This document shows, in pieces, positions 1 through 13,564 of a stretch of DNA of 64,000 nt. The position numbers were made by a program, and so were the translations under genes. Each line of letters opens with the position of its first letter. Position 1 is the first letter of the stretch. This DNA is from Catonia carolina (lineage: Eukaryota; Arthropoda; Insecta; Hemiptera; Achilidae), in the NCBI GenBank assembly GCA_035578175.1, contig JAQMRL010000007.1, positions 48,680,727 through 48,744,726 of the forward strand, read 5' to 3'. The notes under the pieces are model-generated. The model was not told where the DNA came from and did not search any database. It saw nothing but the letters and a program-made list of their open reading frames with translations.

Positions 1-310
1 GCATGAATACAATTGGATTTATTTGCATCAATGTCAGTAATACATCTTGAGGGGTACAGTTGTCTACACAACATCAACGTTGTGTATAGGCTATTGTAAA
101 GAGCATCGTGTAAAAGTCCACTCAGTTGATCTGCAAATTATTTTAGTTACGAAAAAAAATGTTATCTTGTTTCAAGTTACATATCATAATAAATTGATTT
201 TATATTTCATCTTCACTTTTTCAAGTGAAAAATGTCCACGTACTGAAAAAAGGCTAAAACAATTTATAAATTACTTTCATTTGTTATGGACTCCCATACA
301 GTTCTTATAT
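1..310 (+). repeat. Partial Tigger/pogo-like repeat, 5' truncated by window edge
   Basis: The first ~300 bases align by eye with 34703-34990 (shared starts such as GCATGAATACA and the later GTACTGAAAA...AAAGGCT stretch), which lies inside a Tigger-like element with TA target duplications. This copy is more degraded and is interrupted on its right by the mariner element beginning at about 321. No intact reading frame belongs to it. Confidence 0.45.
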
Positions 311-320
311 ATTAATGTAA

Positions 321-1712
321 CGGGTGATTCAAAAAGAGCGCCGGTTTTTAAACGGCTGGTAAATTTTTGTTTATCGGTTGGCAACATTGTTAGACCTCAT
401 TTCTATTTCGGAGAACATTCCGATTGACGATTCAGTTGTAGTTTCTCTTGTTCGCAGTGTAGTACTCTCGCAGTCTGTGTCTAACCATGGAGAAGTTTAC
501 TATTGCACAACGAGTGTTAATCGTCAAAACATTTTACCAGAGTGGAGAGAGTTATGCGGCTACTGTCAGGCAACTTCGCGGTACTCTAGGACGTAATGAA
601 GCATCGAATGAATCAACAGTTCGCAGGCTCATGAAAAAGTTTTTTGAGACGGGTTGAACAGTCGACCTTAAAAGTTCTGGACGTCGTCGTTCTGGCCGAA
701 CTGAGCAGAACGTTGCGTTGGTTCGTGACAGTGTGGCTGTTAGCCCAGCAAAATCAATACGTCACCGTTCTCAACAATTGGGTTTACGATGTTCTTCTGT
801 ACGGAGAATTCTTCGGTACGATCTCCAATATCACCCGTATAAAATTCAGTTGACGCAACATTTGAAAGTGGCAGACCACCAGAAGAGACGACAGTTTGTT
901 GACTGAGTATTGAGAAAACGGCAGGATGATGAAACCTTCGCAAACAAAATCATTTTCAGTGATGAGGCGCACTTCCACTTAAACGGTTTTGTTAATAAAC
1001 AGAACTGCCGTATGTGGGGTTTAGAAAACCCTCGCATGGTTTAATTAACATGGTTTAATTAACCCTCGCGTGGTTAATGAAAGGGAAATGTATGCACAGC
1101 GAGTGACATTTTGGTGCGGCTTTTGGTCGGGCGGTGTCATCGGCCCTTACCTTTTTGAAAATCAAGAAGGACAAGCCGTGACAGTAAATGGAGACCGATA
1201 CCGTACGATGATTAGGGAGTTTTTGTGGCGTCATTTGGATGGAATGGACATTGACGAGTTGTGGTTTCAGCAGGATGGTGCCACCTGTCACGCTGCACGA
1301 GAAACAATGTTGTTGCTCCGTGAACGGTTCCAGGATCGCATCATTTCTCGTAATTCCGACCATCAATGGCCACCAAGGTCGTGTGACTTGACGCCTTGTG
1401 ACTTTCATCTTTGGGGTCATCTGAAGTCATTGGTGTATGCCAATAAACCCCGAAACATCAATGACTTGAAGGAGGAAATTCGACGGGTTATCGGGCAAAT
1501 GGAAGTCGAAACTTGTCGTGCAGTAATATCCAATTTCATGGACAGAGTTGATGCGTGCCAGCGCAGTAGAGGAGGACACATGCATGACATCATTTTTCAT
1601 ACATGAAATCGGAAGGTAAGATGAACTTGTTGATGTATTTATTTTCAGTTTTTCAATAAAATAAATCTCTTAATTTGATATATCAAAACCGGCGCTCTTT
1701 TTGAATCACCCT
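321..1712 (+). mobile_element. Mariner-superfamily element with ~27-bp TIRs
   Basis: The left end GGGTGATTCAAAAAGAGC (from 322) is the reverse complement of the right end GCTCTTTTTGAATCACCC (to about 1711), and the match continues through CGCCGGTTTT. A plus-strand transposase pseudogene lies between the ends. The flanks contain TATATATTA on both sides, but the exact TA duplication is not clean. Element length is about 1.39 kb, normal for an autonomous mariner-type transposon. Confidence 0.85.
487..1606 (+). pseudogene. Mariner-like (DUF4817-type) transposase, broken
   Basis: Translation from ATG 487 gives an N-terminal helix-turn-helix (MEKFTIAQRVLIVKTFY...), then GRRRSGRTEQN, HPYKIQLTQ and IIFSDEAHF. 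The C-terminal catalytic half starts near 1070 with WFQQDGATCH and WPPRSCDLTPCDF. This is the order seen in the insect transposases annotated with DUF4817. The catalytic acidic residues are visible in SDEAHF, QQDGA and DLTPCD. It is inactive: in-frame TGA codons lie at 655-657 and 904-906, and a small duplication around 1036-1070 (a repeated GGTTTAATTAA segment) shifts the frame. The C-terminal half is then open to the stop at 1604-1606. This is a decayed copy framed by TIRs. Confidence 0.85.
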
Positions 1713-1739
1713 ATATATTATTTAAGGCATGAACAAAAA

Positions 1740-2480
1740 ATATGGTAAATAATTTTATTACAAAACAAAGCAATACGCTTACATAAAATTTTAATAAACC
1801 TCCTTCAAAGTACTCTCCTTGGCTAGCTATGTACTTAACATTATGTTAATTTCATGATTGAAAGCATTTTTGGAAGGCTTCCATCGGAACGGCCATCTGT
1901 TGTGGCTCTTTCAATTTTGGGAATGGTGTTAAAATGTTTGCCTTTCAGCACAGTTTTTATTTTTTGGAAAAAACCAGAAACTGCATGGTGCTAAAACTGG
2001 AGAGAAAGACAGATGTGGACAGACAGGAATCTTTTTTTGGCCAAAAACTTGCGAATCAGAAGTCGTACAAACTGACACGATTTTTCTTCTCTTCACCAGT
2101 TAAAAGTCTGAGAACAAATTTTGCACTTACTCATCATAATTGCAAAATATCGGTTAAAATGCTTTGCACAGACCTGTACGAGATGTTCAGTTCTTCAGTA
2201 GGCTCTTGAATAAACAATTACCTGTTTGAATGAACCAGTTTTACCTCTTTTCACACAATTTCGTCCGTTTTTGAAGTTGAAGAATGTTCTGACCGTTGCT
2301 CATTTTCAATCGACTCATTTCCGCTTTTAATTCACTTATACTACTGGTAAACAGCCTTCAGAGTTACTAAATTATTGCCATACACTAATTTTACCAATTA
2401 ATGAGCTACTTTGGCACTTTTTGCAATTTAAAAGAAAACTTAACCCAAGGAGAACTGCGATTTTAACGATCACGCGGACT
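1740..2480 (-). pseudogene. Mariner transposase relic with internal deletion
   Basis: Read on the minus strand in shifting frames, the segment gives STSKTDE, EELNISYRSVQSIL and KFVLRLLTGEEKKNRV (HTH and linker region of mariner transposases). It then jumps to FWPKKDS...FSTMQFLVF and FPKLKE (equivalent to the last catalytic Asp region and FPKLK), ending with a relic of the EGDYFEG motif as QGEYFEG near 1800. The central catalytic block with the first two Asp residues is missing, so this is an internally deleted copy with several stops and frameshifts. The open frame on the opposite strand at 1934-2209 is only its shadow. Confidence 0.65.
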
Positions 2481-2649
2481 GTCATTTTACGTCTTATAAA
2501 AACTTTTATTTCATCAGTTTCATTCCTAAAAACTTCAAAAAATTACCATTTATTTATAAAGAATTTATTAGAACCACGTTTCAACCAAATTTTCCCGTTT
2601 TCATTTACTACCAGAATAAAAATTTTAAAAAAATTTTCTTTTAGAAATA

Positions 2650-4286
<1,637 letters not shown>

Positions 4287-4639
4287 TCAAAACATCATAC
4301 ACTATCAATTTAATTTCACAAAATATAATGACATAATAATATTGTAACCCTACAACCCTGGATGGGCTTTGACTTCTTCAATGGAAATTTGTTATTACTG
4401 TATAAAGGTGTGGAGGTAGGTTTCCTCTTCTTGATAACATGTTTATTTTATTGGAATTTAGGATAAATTTAACTGCATGTACAAAAGTAGGCCAACACAC
4501 AAAGTAGGTTATAAACAGAGCTGTTACATTTTCAAGTTTAACGCGTTCTTCTACTTACTATTATGTTTATTACGTTTTAAATACAGATAATTTAATATAA
4601 AACTTGCATTGGAAATAATTTGTTTTTGTTTTGCGCCCT

Positions 4640-5450
4640 GGGGACTCCAGGAGGAGTATAGGGCATGTCAACTATAACACCTGAAATATATATAAGAATC
4701 ACACGATGTATCACTACTATCAAGAAAGAAATTCTTGTACGCTATAAAAAGTTTCACCAATCAAGTAATTTTTCAGATTCCTTTTAAAGGAATTCAAATC
4801 CTCAAAAGATTTTTAATATTGGGGTAATTTATATTCATGAATTTTCTCCCTGCATAAGTAGGTTTTTGTTCAAACAATTTTGTGGAGTGATTAGCCACAT
4901 AATAATCATTTTTGTTTCTTGTATTACGATTGTGAACATTGAAATTGTGCAAGAAATTATTTTGCCTAACATACATAATCACCTCAAAAATGTAGAGAGA
5001 GGAAACTGTAAGCAATTTAAGCTCCTTAAATAGTGGCCTGCATGAGGTTGACTGGTTAGCTCCCACCATACACCTAATAGCTTTCTTTTAAATTTTAAAA
5101 ACCCTATTCATATTACCCATGCTAGAATTACCCCATACTAAGATACCATAACGGATATGAGACAGAATGAGGCCATGATAAGCTGCCATTAGTAATTTTT
5201 TATCATTTAATCTGGCAATTTGTTTTAGTGCAAATACCCCAGATGATATTTTACTACAAACTTGATTGGTATAGAAAACCCAAGACAAAGATCTATCTAG
5301 AGATACACCCAGGAACTTCACTGTTTCTACATGCTCTAAACTATAATTATGAATAAATACATCCACTTCTCTACTTTCTTTAACGTTATGTTTATTTTTA
5401 AACTGCAATTGTCTTTGCATACTTTCTCTTAATCCATCTTTCCCAATCAT
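4640..5450 (-). pseudogene. Non-LTR retrotransposon (Jockey/CR1-like) reverse transcriptase C-terminus and 3' UTR
   Basis: The minus strand encodes VKFLGVSLDRSLSW, VCSKISSGVFALKQIA, AAYHGLILSHIRYGILVWG and then, after a short gap, SLYIFEVIMYV, RNTRNKNDYY and KPTYAGRK. This is the order found after the catalytic fingers in Jockey/CR1-type LINE polymerases. The catalytic YADD part is absent, so the copy is 5' truncated. The 3' part (about 4640-4790, containing CAGGAGGAGTATAGGGCATG) recurs at 25395-25590. Other fragments of the family are at 14270-14345 and 27860-28395. It sits in Rab35 intron 1. Confidence 0.8.
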
Positions 5451-7068
5451 CTGTCAAACGGCCAATCCATTTATAAATCAGTTTTAAAGTACACAATAAC
5501 CATGCTAATTTGAACTAACTGGAACTGAGACTTGTTCATTCTGTAATGTTCAAAATATCCTATAAAATGTATATACAACAGAAGATAATCCAAAAACTGA
5601 TAAAATATATAATGTAGAGCAGCTTATTACACACTCAGAAGCAACTGCAGTACATAACGTAACAAAATTTTAGGGGAATAGACGTTAAGAATCAGAACAA
5701 TGAGAATTATCAAAATGCTAACAAAAGATAACTCGCTTTGAATACCTATCATGAAGTATTTTGTAAATATTGAAATTTATACAAATGAAACAATTATTCT
5801 GAATAAAAGAAATTAATTTATAGGAATAATATTGAAATAAAGTAAAAAAAGTACAATCTGTACTAAAAGAAACCTAAAATCTAACCATTTAAACTTTTAA
5901 TGAAACTTACAAAATCTATTTAAAAGAATTTTTTTTACTTTTGACTGTACAGTATATAAATAAAATACATCATAATTTTAAATAGAGTAGTACTTTAAGT
6001 GAAATAGTACAAGGTATGAATTTTCTGTTAATAAACAATGTAATATTGGATGAATGCCAATATAATGAAATAAAATTTTTAAAGCAATAGTGGCAATATA
6101 AGTGTACTAACATAGTTCTGATTTAAACTTACATTTTAAATAGAATACAATACAGCACTTTCATTTTATTTTCGAGCAAGCTAATTGATTTATGTCAAGG
6201 CAGTGTGATCATCCTGCAATAGCAAGCTGTAAGATTTGTCACTACCCAATTCATTAGATTATTTACCCTCCAATTTGCCACTCTGGTTGATCTTAGTGGC
6301 TGCCTCTTTAACCTTTTCATCAAGAAGTTACTTCATGATATTTTTACCCCAGGTAGTGAGTTTTTTTAGATTTAAAAAAAATTCAAATAAGAGTTTTGCT
6401 TAGATTATTGTATTAGAAAGTAATGTTTTATAGTTTTCTTTTGCAACAAGACATTCATATACTACAAATATATATGTAGGTAATAAATTACAAAAGTTTG
6501 CAAATCATATGATGTGAAAACAATAATATTACACACAATGCAAAGTAACAAAAGTTTTCGTAGATCAACATGCTTGACTTTCTATTGCAAATGCACTTAA
6601 AACAATACTCCTTGGTAAAAGACGGCGAATTCTGGTGTATAACAATTAACCTAAAACTATCGTCAACAACAAAAAGTACGTACATCATGTTATGTCGTAT
6701 AAACAAATTGGGCAAAATCTGCTGGGAAAGTTTAAAAATGAAAAAAAAAATCCACATTATACTGAAAGATAGTAGCCCAAGTTAAACTATTAACCATCAT
6801 TTGATGCGTTCACTGGAATAGATTTACGATAGATACAAAAACTCATATGAAGAGCGTACTGAAAATGTGAAATTGTTCTGACCGCATCATTTGATGCGTA
6901 CACTGATTAAAGGGTTAATTATCAGTCGTGTACAAAAAGTCCAGTTTTACAAATTATTTTTCATTGATACTTTCCCCTGTTAAAGCTACTATAAACACAT
7001 TACGTTAATAAAATATTCTTGTTAATTTTGTAAACATTCAGCCAAAATAAAAATAAATAAATATGATA
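5451..7068. other. Rab35 intron 1, mostly featureless
   Basis: AT-rich intronic DNA. Two copies of a short motif (CATCATTTGATGCGTNCACTG) occur near 6793-6815 and 6886-6906, close to TTAA tetranucleotides, and may be the remains of a small DNA transposon. The open frames at 6488-6785 on both strands resemble nothing I know and I do not call them genes. Confidence 0.4.
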
Positions 7069-7584
7069 CAGTGGAGTATCAGTTATCCGAACTAATTGGG
7101 ACCAGAGCGGTTCTGATAATCTAATACGTTAAATACTGTACTGTAAAAATATAAAGTCACCTAAATGTTAAATAAAGGCTAACATAAAATTTACTTATAA
7201 AAAACACTAATTTATTGTAAATGTACGAGTACTAAAAATTATAAAAACAAATGGAAAAATACAGAATTTCAAAACTGAATAAATTAACGAATAAACTACG
7301 GAAAATCTGTTAGGAAATATTTTTTAACGCACTTGTACATACTATACAGTAATTTTTAAAAAATTTTGAATTTTGTATGAACGAAGAGTGAACTTCTTAT
7401 TGTAGCAGCAATATCTCTCACACTTTTCGGTAACAATGCTTCAGCAGCATTAAAGTCAGGCTATTTTTCGCACTATAGCATTGTAGTTTTTAAGGCAGAA
7501 AAGGCCTCTGCATGAGTAAATATGTATTTTTTATCATCACTGGTGGTTCAGATGACTGATGTTTGGATAATTGACACTCCTGTG
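7069..7584 (-). mobile_element. Tigger/pogo-like non-autonomous element with TA target duplication
   Basis: The left end CAGTGGAGTATCAGTTATCC is preceded by TA (7067-7068). The right end GGATAATTGACACTCCTGTG is followed by TA (7585-7586) and is an imperfect reverse complement of the left end. On the minus strand near 7380-7460 a trace of the Tigger transposase C-terminus can be read (EALLPKSVRDIAA). The remainder is deleted. Located in Rab35 intron 1. Confidence 0.6.
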
Positions 7585-9468
7585 TACTTAACAACCCCAT
7601 AGAATATATAACGAGAAAGTTTAGAGTAGCAACAAAATTTAAAAGTATTTAAAATATCATATTTATAATAAAAATCACAGCTTATGAAATAATCAGTATA
7701 AAAAATTTAAATAAACTGAATGTTTATACAGCAAAATAACCTTTAAAATCGCTTTAACTCGCACCCTTTATCAGTTACCATTAGAAAACAAAACTAAACC
7801 AATAAATAAGCTTTTATATAAATGATCTGCAATAAAGAAGAGAACCAACATCAGTGATGTAATATTTTTTTATCACTTAATCACCCTCAGACAAATTAAA
7901 ATAAACACTGCTATTATAAGTTTGGCAACATAGGCTATTAGCAGGCATTGCCGTTACAGGTAAGCTTGCGTTCATATGATTTATAGTGACCGCATAGTCA
8001 CAACATTAAATAAACAAAAACAATTCATAAATTGGAAACAAAACTCACTAGTTATTGATCACTAATTGATATATCATAAGCCTATCACATGTAAAATTAT
8101 TGAAAATTAGAGGATTTCATCAACTTCACTTAGCAATACTTAAAAATGAACAATAGAAAGAAAAACACTAACACTTTTAGCAATCAAAAAAATACAGGCC
8201 TTGAAACTGGCTTTTTTAAATAAAATAATATTTACTAACAGAGGAAATAATACAGCAACAATATTATTTAGACTAAATTTTACATTTTCCTCATTGATAA
8301 ATTAAAGGCATAAAACATCATCAACCTTCTTCGAAAATCAAAAATGTAAATCAAAATAAGAAATTTGCTAAAAAAAAGTATTATACTTTTTGTGCGTTAA
8401 AAGTAAAAACATCTTGGTCCTCAACACATTAAGACAATACATGACATTTAAATAAAAACTTTTTGAGAAAAAAAATATGAAACATAATTAACAGGAAAAA
8501 GTAAACATACTAAAAAATATATACAAATTTAATTATGATGCACAGGATAATTTAATAGGAATAGTAAAGAAATTTTTTTTATTATCCAGGATAAATTTAT
8601 TAAAATTGGGTATAAATTCAAAGAAAAATTAACAGTTAGAAAGGAAAAAATAGAAAATCTTGTAAGAAAAGGTAAAGCTATTCAATATTACACAGCACTC
8701 AGATCTACTAGTGCATAGTTGTACCAGAGAGATACAATTATTTTAGTGCGAGTTAAAAATGAGTTCGTTTTAATAAAGTAACCATACGGTTTTTCAGATT
8801 TGCTTTACTGTTTCTCAAAGTAGTTTAGCTTAAAACTCTTTCACAGAGTTGAAATAACATCCTAATTTGCTTTTATTAAAATTATCACCAAAAGGCTTAC
8901 CATATTGCCAGCTTTAACATATTTTGAAACCTGATTAAGACCGAATTTCAAAAAATTACAACCTTTGTGAATACAATAAACCTATTTCCATACATAAACC
9001 AACTGACAGGATTATATCCAATTGTTTTAGCTTATTCAGCACACTCTACTATTTAAAAAAAGCTATGTACATTTACTGCTGTTACAAATACAAGTTAAAA
9101 TAACAAGAAACCAAATCATGTCATACCAAATTACTTTCAAATTGCTCATAAATAGCAGAAATACTTTTTTTAATTCAACGAAAATACACTATGTTCTAAA
9201 CAAAACACAATAAACATAACAAAATAAAGCCTTTTAGTGAGCAAGGCCTGAAGTAAATACTTCACTGGTACACAAACCCATGTAAAGAAAAATAAAGCAT
9301 CCATATAATATTTACACTCATTCCTTCTCATAAAATTATGAAGACAGTAATATATTCAACAATAGGATAACAATAGGCGTAGCTAGTAAAGAGTAACATA
9401 GACAAATTTTAAATTACATGTCACTTAATCTAATAAAAATAACCTAGGATAAAGGTTCCATAACATAC
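7585..9468. other. Rab35 intron 1, AT-rich, nothing recognised
   Basis: About 1.9 kb of A/T-rich sequence directly upstream (minus strand) of the exon 2 side of the intron. I see no repeat family member, RNA gene or reading frame that I can support. Confidence 0.5.
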
Positions 9469-9520
9469 CACTGTCACCAATTATTAGCAGTTTAAATAGA
9501 TGGTCGTATTCTCTAGCCAT
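9469..9520 (-). CDS. Rab35: Rab35 small GTPase, exon 1 with start codon
   Basis: First coding exon of the Rab35 gene. ATG occupies 9520-9518, and the exon reads MAREYDHLFKLLIIGDS plus one nucleotide, then the donor GTATGT at 9468-9463. This is the canonical Rab35 N-terminus (M-A-R-x-Y-D-H-L-F-K-L-L). The split glycine codon is completed by exon 2, 5.2 kb away, so the phases agree. Exon length 52 nt. The start is fixed by the family N-terminus. No splice acceptor is obvious immediately upstream, so transcription may begin in the AT-rich region to the right. The first coding exon ends inside the P-loop. Confidence 0.92.
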
Positions 9521-10388
9521 TATTAAATGATTTCAGAAATTAGGTGACATGAATCCCAAATATAATTCATAGAAATACAGTAAAAATAAATATTTTTGTT
9601 AACAAATTATTCATAAATGATTCACCAAAAAACGAAACATCTTTCTCAGCTTAGACTTCAGAGAACAGATATTATGAATACCAACACAAGAAAATAATAA
9701 ATGCACTTCGCAACGGACGGATTGTAAATAATAAAAATATAATTCATTAGTATCGACAAGATACAAGAAAAATTGTAATGTACAAATTCATTTATTTATT
9801 TTTTTTTTTTGGATAATATTGGTTCATCACTATATCAGCATAATATCATTTATTTTGATGGAATCGTAATAGCGGGATATTTAAATCTACAAAATAGATG
9901 TGTATGGTTGTAATAAACTGTTTCGCGTAGGGTGAAAAATATACACAAAACAGTTTTTTAAATGTATTTTAAAATATGCATAATATATTATGAATGTGTA
10001 GTGTCAATATATAAAATATATTTTGCGTAGTGAACACAAATTATATTTTTTCTTCTTACAGTTATAACTCTTGAGTCCCATCACTAGGTACTCTTGACAT
10101 ATCATGTTATACTTTTTAGATTCAAATGACTCAAACTAAACGTAACAAGCCTATTTAAAGATTGCTGTTCATTGTAATCAGTCATACGAATGGTTAGATT
10201 TAGCCTCAAAGTTTTCAAGGTACTAGCAAGTCGATCCATGTTTTTTGATGTTTTGCTTATTCTTTATTCCTCCATATGGGAATCGCCTGGATGCAATATT
10301 TTTTAAAATATGTGTACATAACTCTCAGTTTATTATTTCTTTATTCCTGTGAGCGAAAGCTGTTTTGACTTCGCATGAAAAGGATGTG
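9521..10388. other. Probable Rab35 upstream region
   Basis: AT-rich DNA on the 5' side of the Rab35 start codon. I cannot identify a TATA box or 5' UTR exon with confidence. Confidence 0.35.
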
Positions 10389-10740
10389 TTACGCCTTTTT
10401 TGTAGTTATAGGATGAGCTATGCATAGTAAACTCGGAAAATGGTGAAGCTTGTAGGGTAAGCGTGCTAACGGACGAGTGAGAATTGCAGTTGATTGCTGG
10501 AAAGGAGCAGACACACTATGACTATTATTAAATAACTCTAACTGTCTGGACAGATTATTTGTTTGTTTTTTTACGCCACTTTCTAAAGAAGAACCCTGGC
10601 ATATGCCTGAATTGGATTTTTTTTTCAAAATGTGCTGAACACTACTTTGGGAAACACCTGCTGCTAAAGCTACTCTTTCTTGCACATTTGTAAACAAAAT
10701 CAACCCTTTGCTTCCTTTTTCATAATTCACATAAACGACT
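10389..10740 (-). pseudogene. Transposase HTH fragment (Tc1/IS630-type), weak
   Basis: The minus strand carries VQERVALAAGVSQSSVQHIL near the start of a 113-codon open frame. This resembles the N-terminal helix-turn-helix of insect Tc1/IS630-type transposases and their domesticated relatives. The following sequence is low complexity and shows no catalytic Asp residues. No TIRs were seen. It could also be chance similarity. Confidence 0.35.
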
Positions 10741-11576
10741 AGTTTTCTTGTTTGACTATGTATAATTTTGCCTCCAAATTTTCTAATGTTTAGTTTGTGT
10801 TCTAAACTCTCATAGCAAATCTCAGATCAGTTTACAATAAACTGCAATGTAGTATACCTACTGGTAAACCACTGAATACAAAAGATATAGAAACTAATGT
10901 ACAACCGGCACAACCAAAATACAATCTACACATTTGCTGCACTATGAATAACCATAACAGTTCGGACATTACAGGTACACATATAAACTACAGGAGAACT
11001 ACTCCAACTTTTACCATTTATGAACGAATAATTTAAGTCAATGTACATAAAATGATAGAATAAATCAATTAGATGTGAAGGTGACTAATGTTTTCAGAAA
11101 AGCTTAGCAGGACTGACATGTTCATTTTTCGGAGCAGCGTGTGGGATGAGTGATTCTAATCCCCTCAACCACATAACTAACCTTCTCTAAACTTTCATTG
11201 TTAATTAAAATAACGGTAATTATTGGTTACATGGGAGCAACTTACACTTATACAACACTCACAACGATTATAACACCACTCGCTCTACTGGTGATGTACT
11301 ACATCATTTTATGACCATTGCGGCATAGACACTGTTTTGGTAGAACTCCATCATCAATAAAAAAACTGCACGGTGCTCTCTTCTGTATTTGGTAAATCCT
11401 AAATTTTGTTTATACAATTAAAATAAAAATAACTTAGAACCACAAATCAATTTTAACACAAGACAGCAACTGCAATTAAAGCTCCAAGCATGTAATCAGC
11501 ATCCAAACAATGACATTTGAATAATAAGTACTGTTATCAGTACCAAATAAGTATCAAAGTATAATTTTTTTTGTCA
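10741..11576. other. Intergenic, no feature recognised
   Basis: No reading frame, tRNA-like or inverted-repeat structure that I can support lies in this stretch between the HTH fragment and the RTE-like LINE fragment. Confidence 0.4.
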
Positions 11577-11939
11577 TTAGTCTCTCAACTGGTTTGATAC
11601 AGTTCTCCAAGGTTTATATCTAGTGCAAGTTGTTTCATAACTACATACCTGCAACACCCTACATCTTTTGTAATTTGCTTTAAATATTCTAACCTTTGCC
11701 TCCCTACAATTCACTCCCTCAATTAAATTCTCTAACTTACCAGTTTTTTTTAAACTCCAAACATTCCATGTTCCAACTTGAAGAATTTCAAAATCTTTTA
11801 TCTTTTTGATGTGGTCCCCTCTGATAGTCCTCGCCTGGAGATCTGAACGGAGGACTAGTTTATCTTCGGATTGTTTTATCAGAGAGGTCGCCATCATAAT
11901 TTTTTTCATATTAAGTTCTTGAAGCTCTTGAAGACCCAC
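11577..11939 (-). pseudogene. RTE-type LINE fragment: start of endonuclease domain plus 3'-UTR-like sequence
   Basis: The minus-strand translation contains LQVGTWNVWSLKKTGKLENL, the characteristic opening of LINE apurinic endonuclease domains (GTWNVRSL). The frame then runs into sequence corresponding to CTCAACTGGTTTGATAC / CTAGTGCAAGTTG, which I recognise as a common 3'-end sequence of insect RTE-like elements, not endonuclease. The catalytic core is therefore missing, and the copy is either a 5'/3' fusion or an internally deleted element. Confidence 0.55.
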
Positions 11940-12000
11940 ATGTACTAAGTAAGCCTAACCAGAATCATACATTAGGGAGATTACCCAATAATTGATGTTT

Positions 12001-12510
12001 ATTTATAATTAATAGTTAATTTATAATTATGATAATTCTAGTCAAACAGAAAGCCCCATGCCACCATCTGCCAGGGTAGAATGAGTAGCCCTTCCAGTTC
12101 TGTTCACCATGAGATGGTCATCATGCTAATGAGCGATCACACGGCTACTGACAAGCCATACAATGTAAATATACGGATAGGACACTAGCCTTCTATTATG
12201 GCCGGTTCTCTTAAGCCTTTTGAAAAAGGAATTAAGGAGTTTATATATAATTAATAGTTAATTTATAATTATGATAATTCTAGTCATACAGAAAAAGCTT
12301 TTCGCTTAGCAAACCGAATGCCCCATGCCACCATCTGCCAGGTTAGAATGGGTAGCCCTTCCAGTTCTGTTCGCCATGAGATGGTCATCATGCTAATGAG
12401 CGATCACACGGCTACTGACAAGCCATACAATGTAAATATATGGATAGGACACTAGCCTTCTACTCCGGCCGGTTCCCTTAAGCCTTTTGTAAATAGAATT
12501 AAGGAGTCTC
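12001..12510. repeat. Two tandem copies of a ~240-bp unit
   Basis: The sequence from TTTATAATTAATAGTTAATT through GCCATACAATGTAAATAT, GGATAGGACACTAGCCTTCT and CTTAAGCCTTTT occurs twice (about 12001-12243 and 12244-12510). Divergence is a few percent, and the second copy has a ~25-bp extra block containing AAGCTTTTCGCTTAG. No coding potential. The unit may be part of a dispersed repeat, but no further copy was noticed in the window. Confidence 0.75.
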
Positions 12511-12540
12511 CTTCCAGTTAAGCTGAAGGAAGCCCTTTAT

Positions 12541-13214
12541 GGCCCCCAATGTACACAATGAACAATCAAATTATAATAATTATTAAAAATTCATAATAAT
12601 TACTGGATAAATAGTTAATATACAAATAAATACCATTTAATGAATACACAGTTTCTGAATAGGGACTGGATAACTGATAAGTACTAAATTTTTTTTATAG
12701 GCATGTCATTTAAAACATTACCTACATTTTCTGAAAAAAGTCACTGTAGTTAATATATTTCAGCTAAAACACTAAGAAAATTTATTGGATAGTTTTAAAA
12801 AATTGATAGGAAAGGAAAGCTCTGGTTGAAAAATTTAAAAGCAAAGAAAAACATGAGTATATAAGGATTAAACTATAGTGCTGGATAGTTCTGACGTTTT
12901 GTATTTACTTTTAAATTCTCAGCAAAGTTTTTTTTTCTTTCTTGATGAAGAAATCCTTAAGATGGTTTTCCTTAAAGATATTTACACGATTCTTTTCTTC
13001 TACTGTGCAAAATTATTTTTTTCTTATCTTGTAATATCGATATGGTGATAGAAAAAGTAAGACGATTAGGAAAATATAAAAATGGGTGAAACAATTTTGG
13101 AGTTTTTAAAAAATTGTTAATAAATGCTTTTAGAAAAATCCTTAAATCAAAAACATACTACCAAACAAAAGTAAATCCTTATAATGCATCCTGCAGCTTG
13201 AAATCAATTCTATT
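12541..13214. other. Intergenic AT-rich, nothing recognised
   Basis: I see no gene or repeat structure that I can support here. Confidence 0.4.
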
Positions 13215-13562
13215 TCATATAATAAAATTTCACTAACCTTTTTAAGCTGCCTTGGTTTCAATTAACTGTCACTTCACTACCATAAGAGTACACAATACCA
13301 TTTGAAACTAAAAATATTTTTTATTTAAAATCTGTAGAAGATATTACATCTTCAGTTATCAATACAAAATTTATAAATAGATCACTGAACACGACTGAAT
13401 TGTAATATCTTCTACAGTTTAAAATAAATTTTTTTTTAAATTTCAAATGGTATTGTGTACTCTAATGATGGTGGATGCACTGAAACACATGTAAGTGACA
13501 AATAATAGAAACCAAGGCAGTTTAAAAAGGTTAGTGAAATTGACTGTATAAATTTATTATGT
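13215..13562. mobile_element. Foldback (long-hairpin) MITE
   Basis: The left arm (about 13215-13345) and right arm (about 13398-13562) are imperfect reverse complements. Key shared stretches are TTTCACTAACCTTTTTAAGC, ACACAATACCATTTGAAA and TGTAGAAGATATTACA. The arms are ~130 bp and the loop ~50 bp. A single arm of the same family is at about 50935-51085. Non-coding; transcripts would form a long hairpin. Confidence 0.8.
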
Positions 13563-13564
13563 GA

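Noticed and set aside
47..427. 126-codon open frame at the left edge
   Set aside because: It runs through a Tigger-like repeat into the mariner TIR at 321; no recognisable protein.
6488..6785. Overlapping open frames on both strands
   Set aside because: AT-rich, no motif, inside Rab35 intron 1; no support as a gene.
12001..12510. CRISPR-like or satellite array
   Set aside because: Only two long units, no short repeat/spacer periodicity, eukaryotic context.
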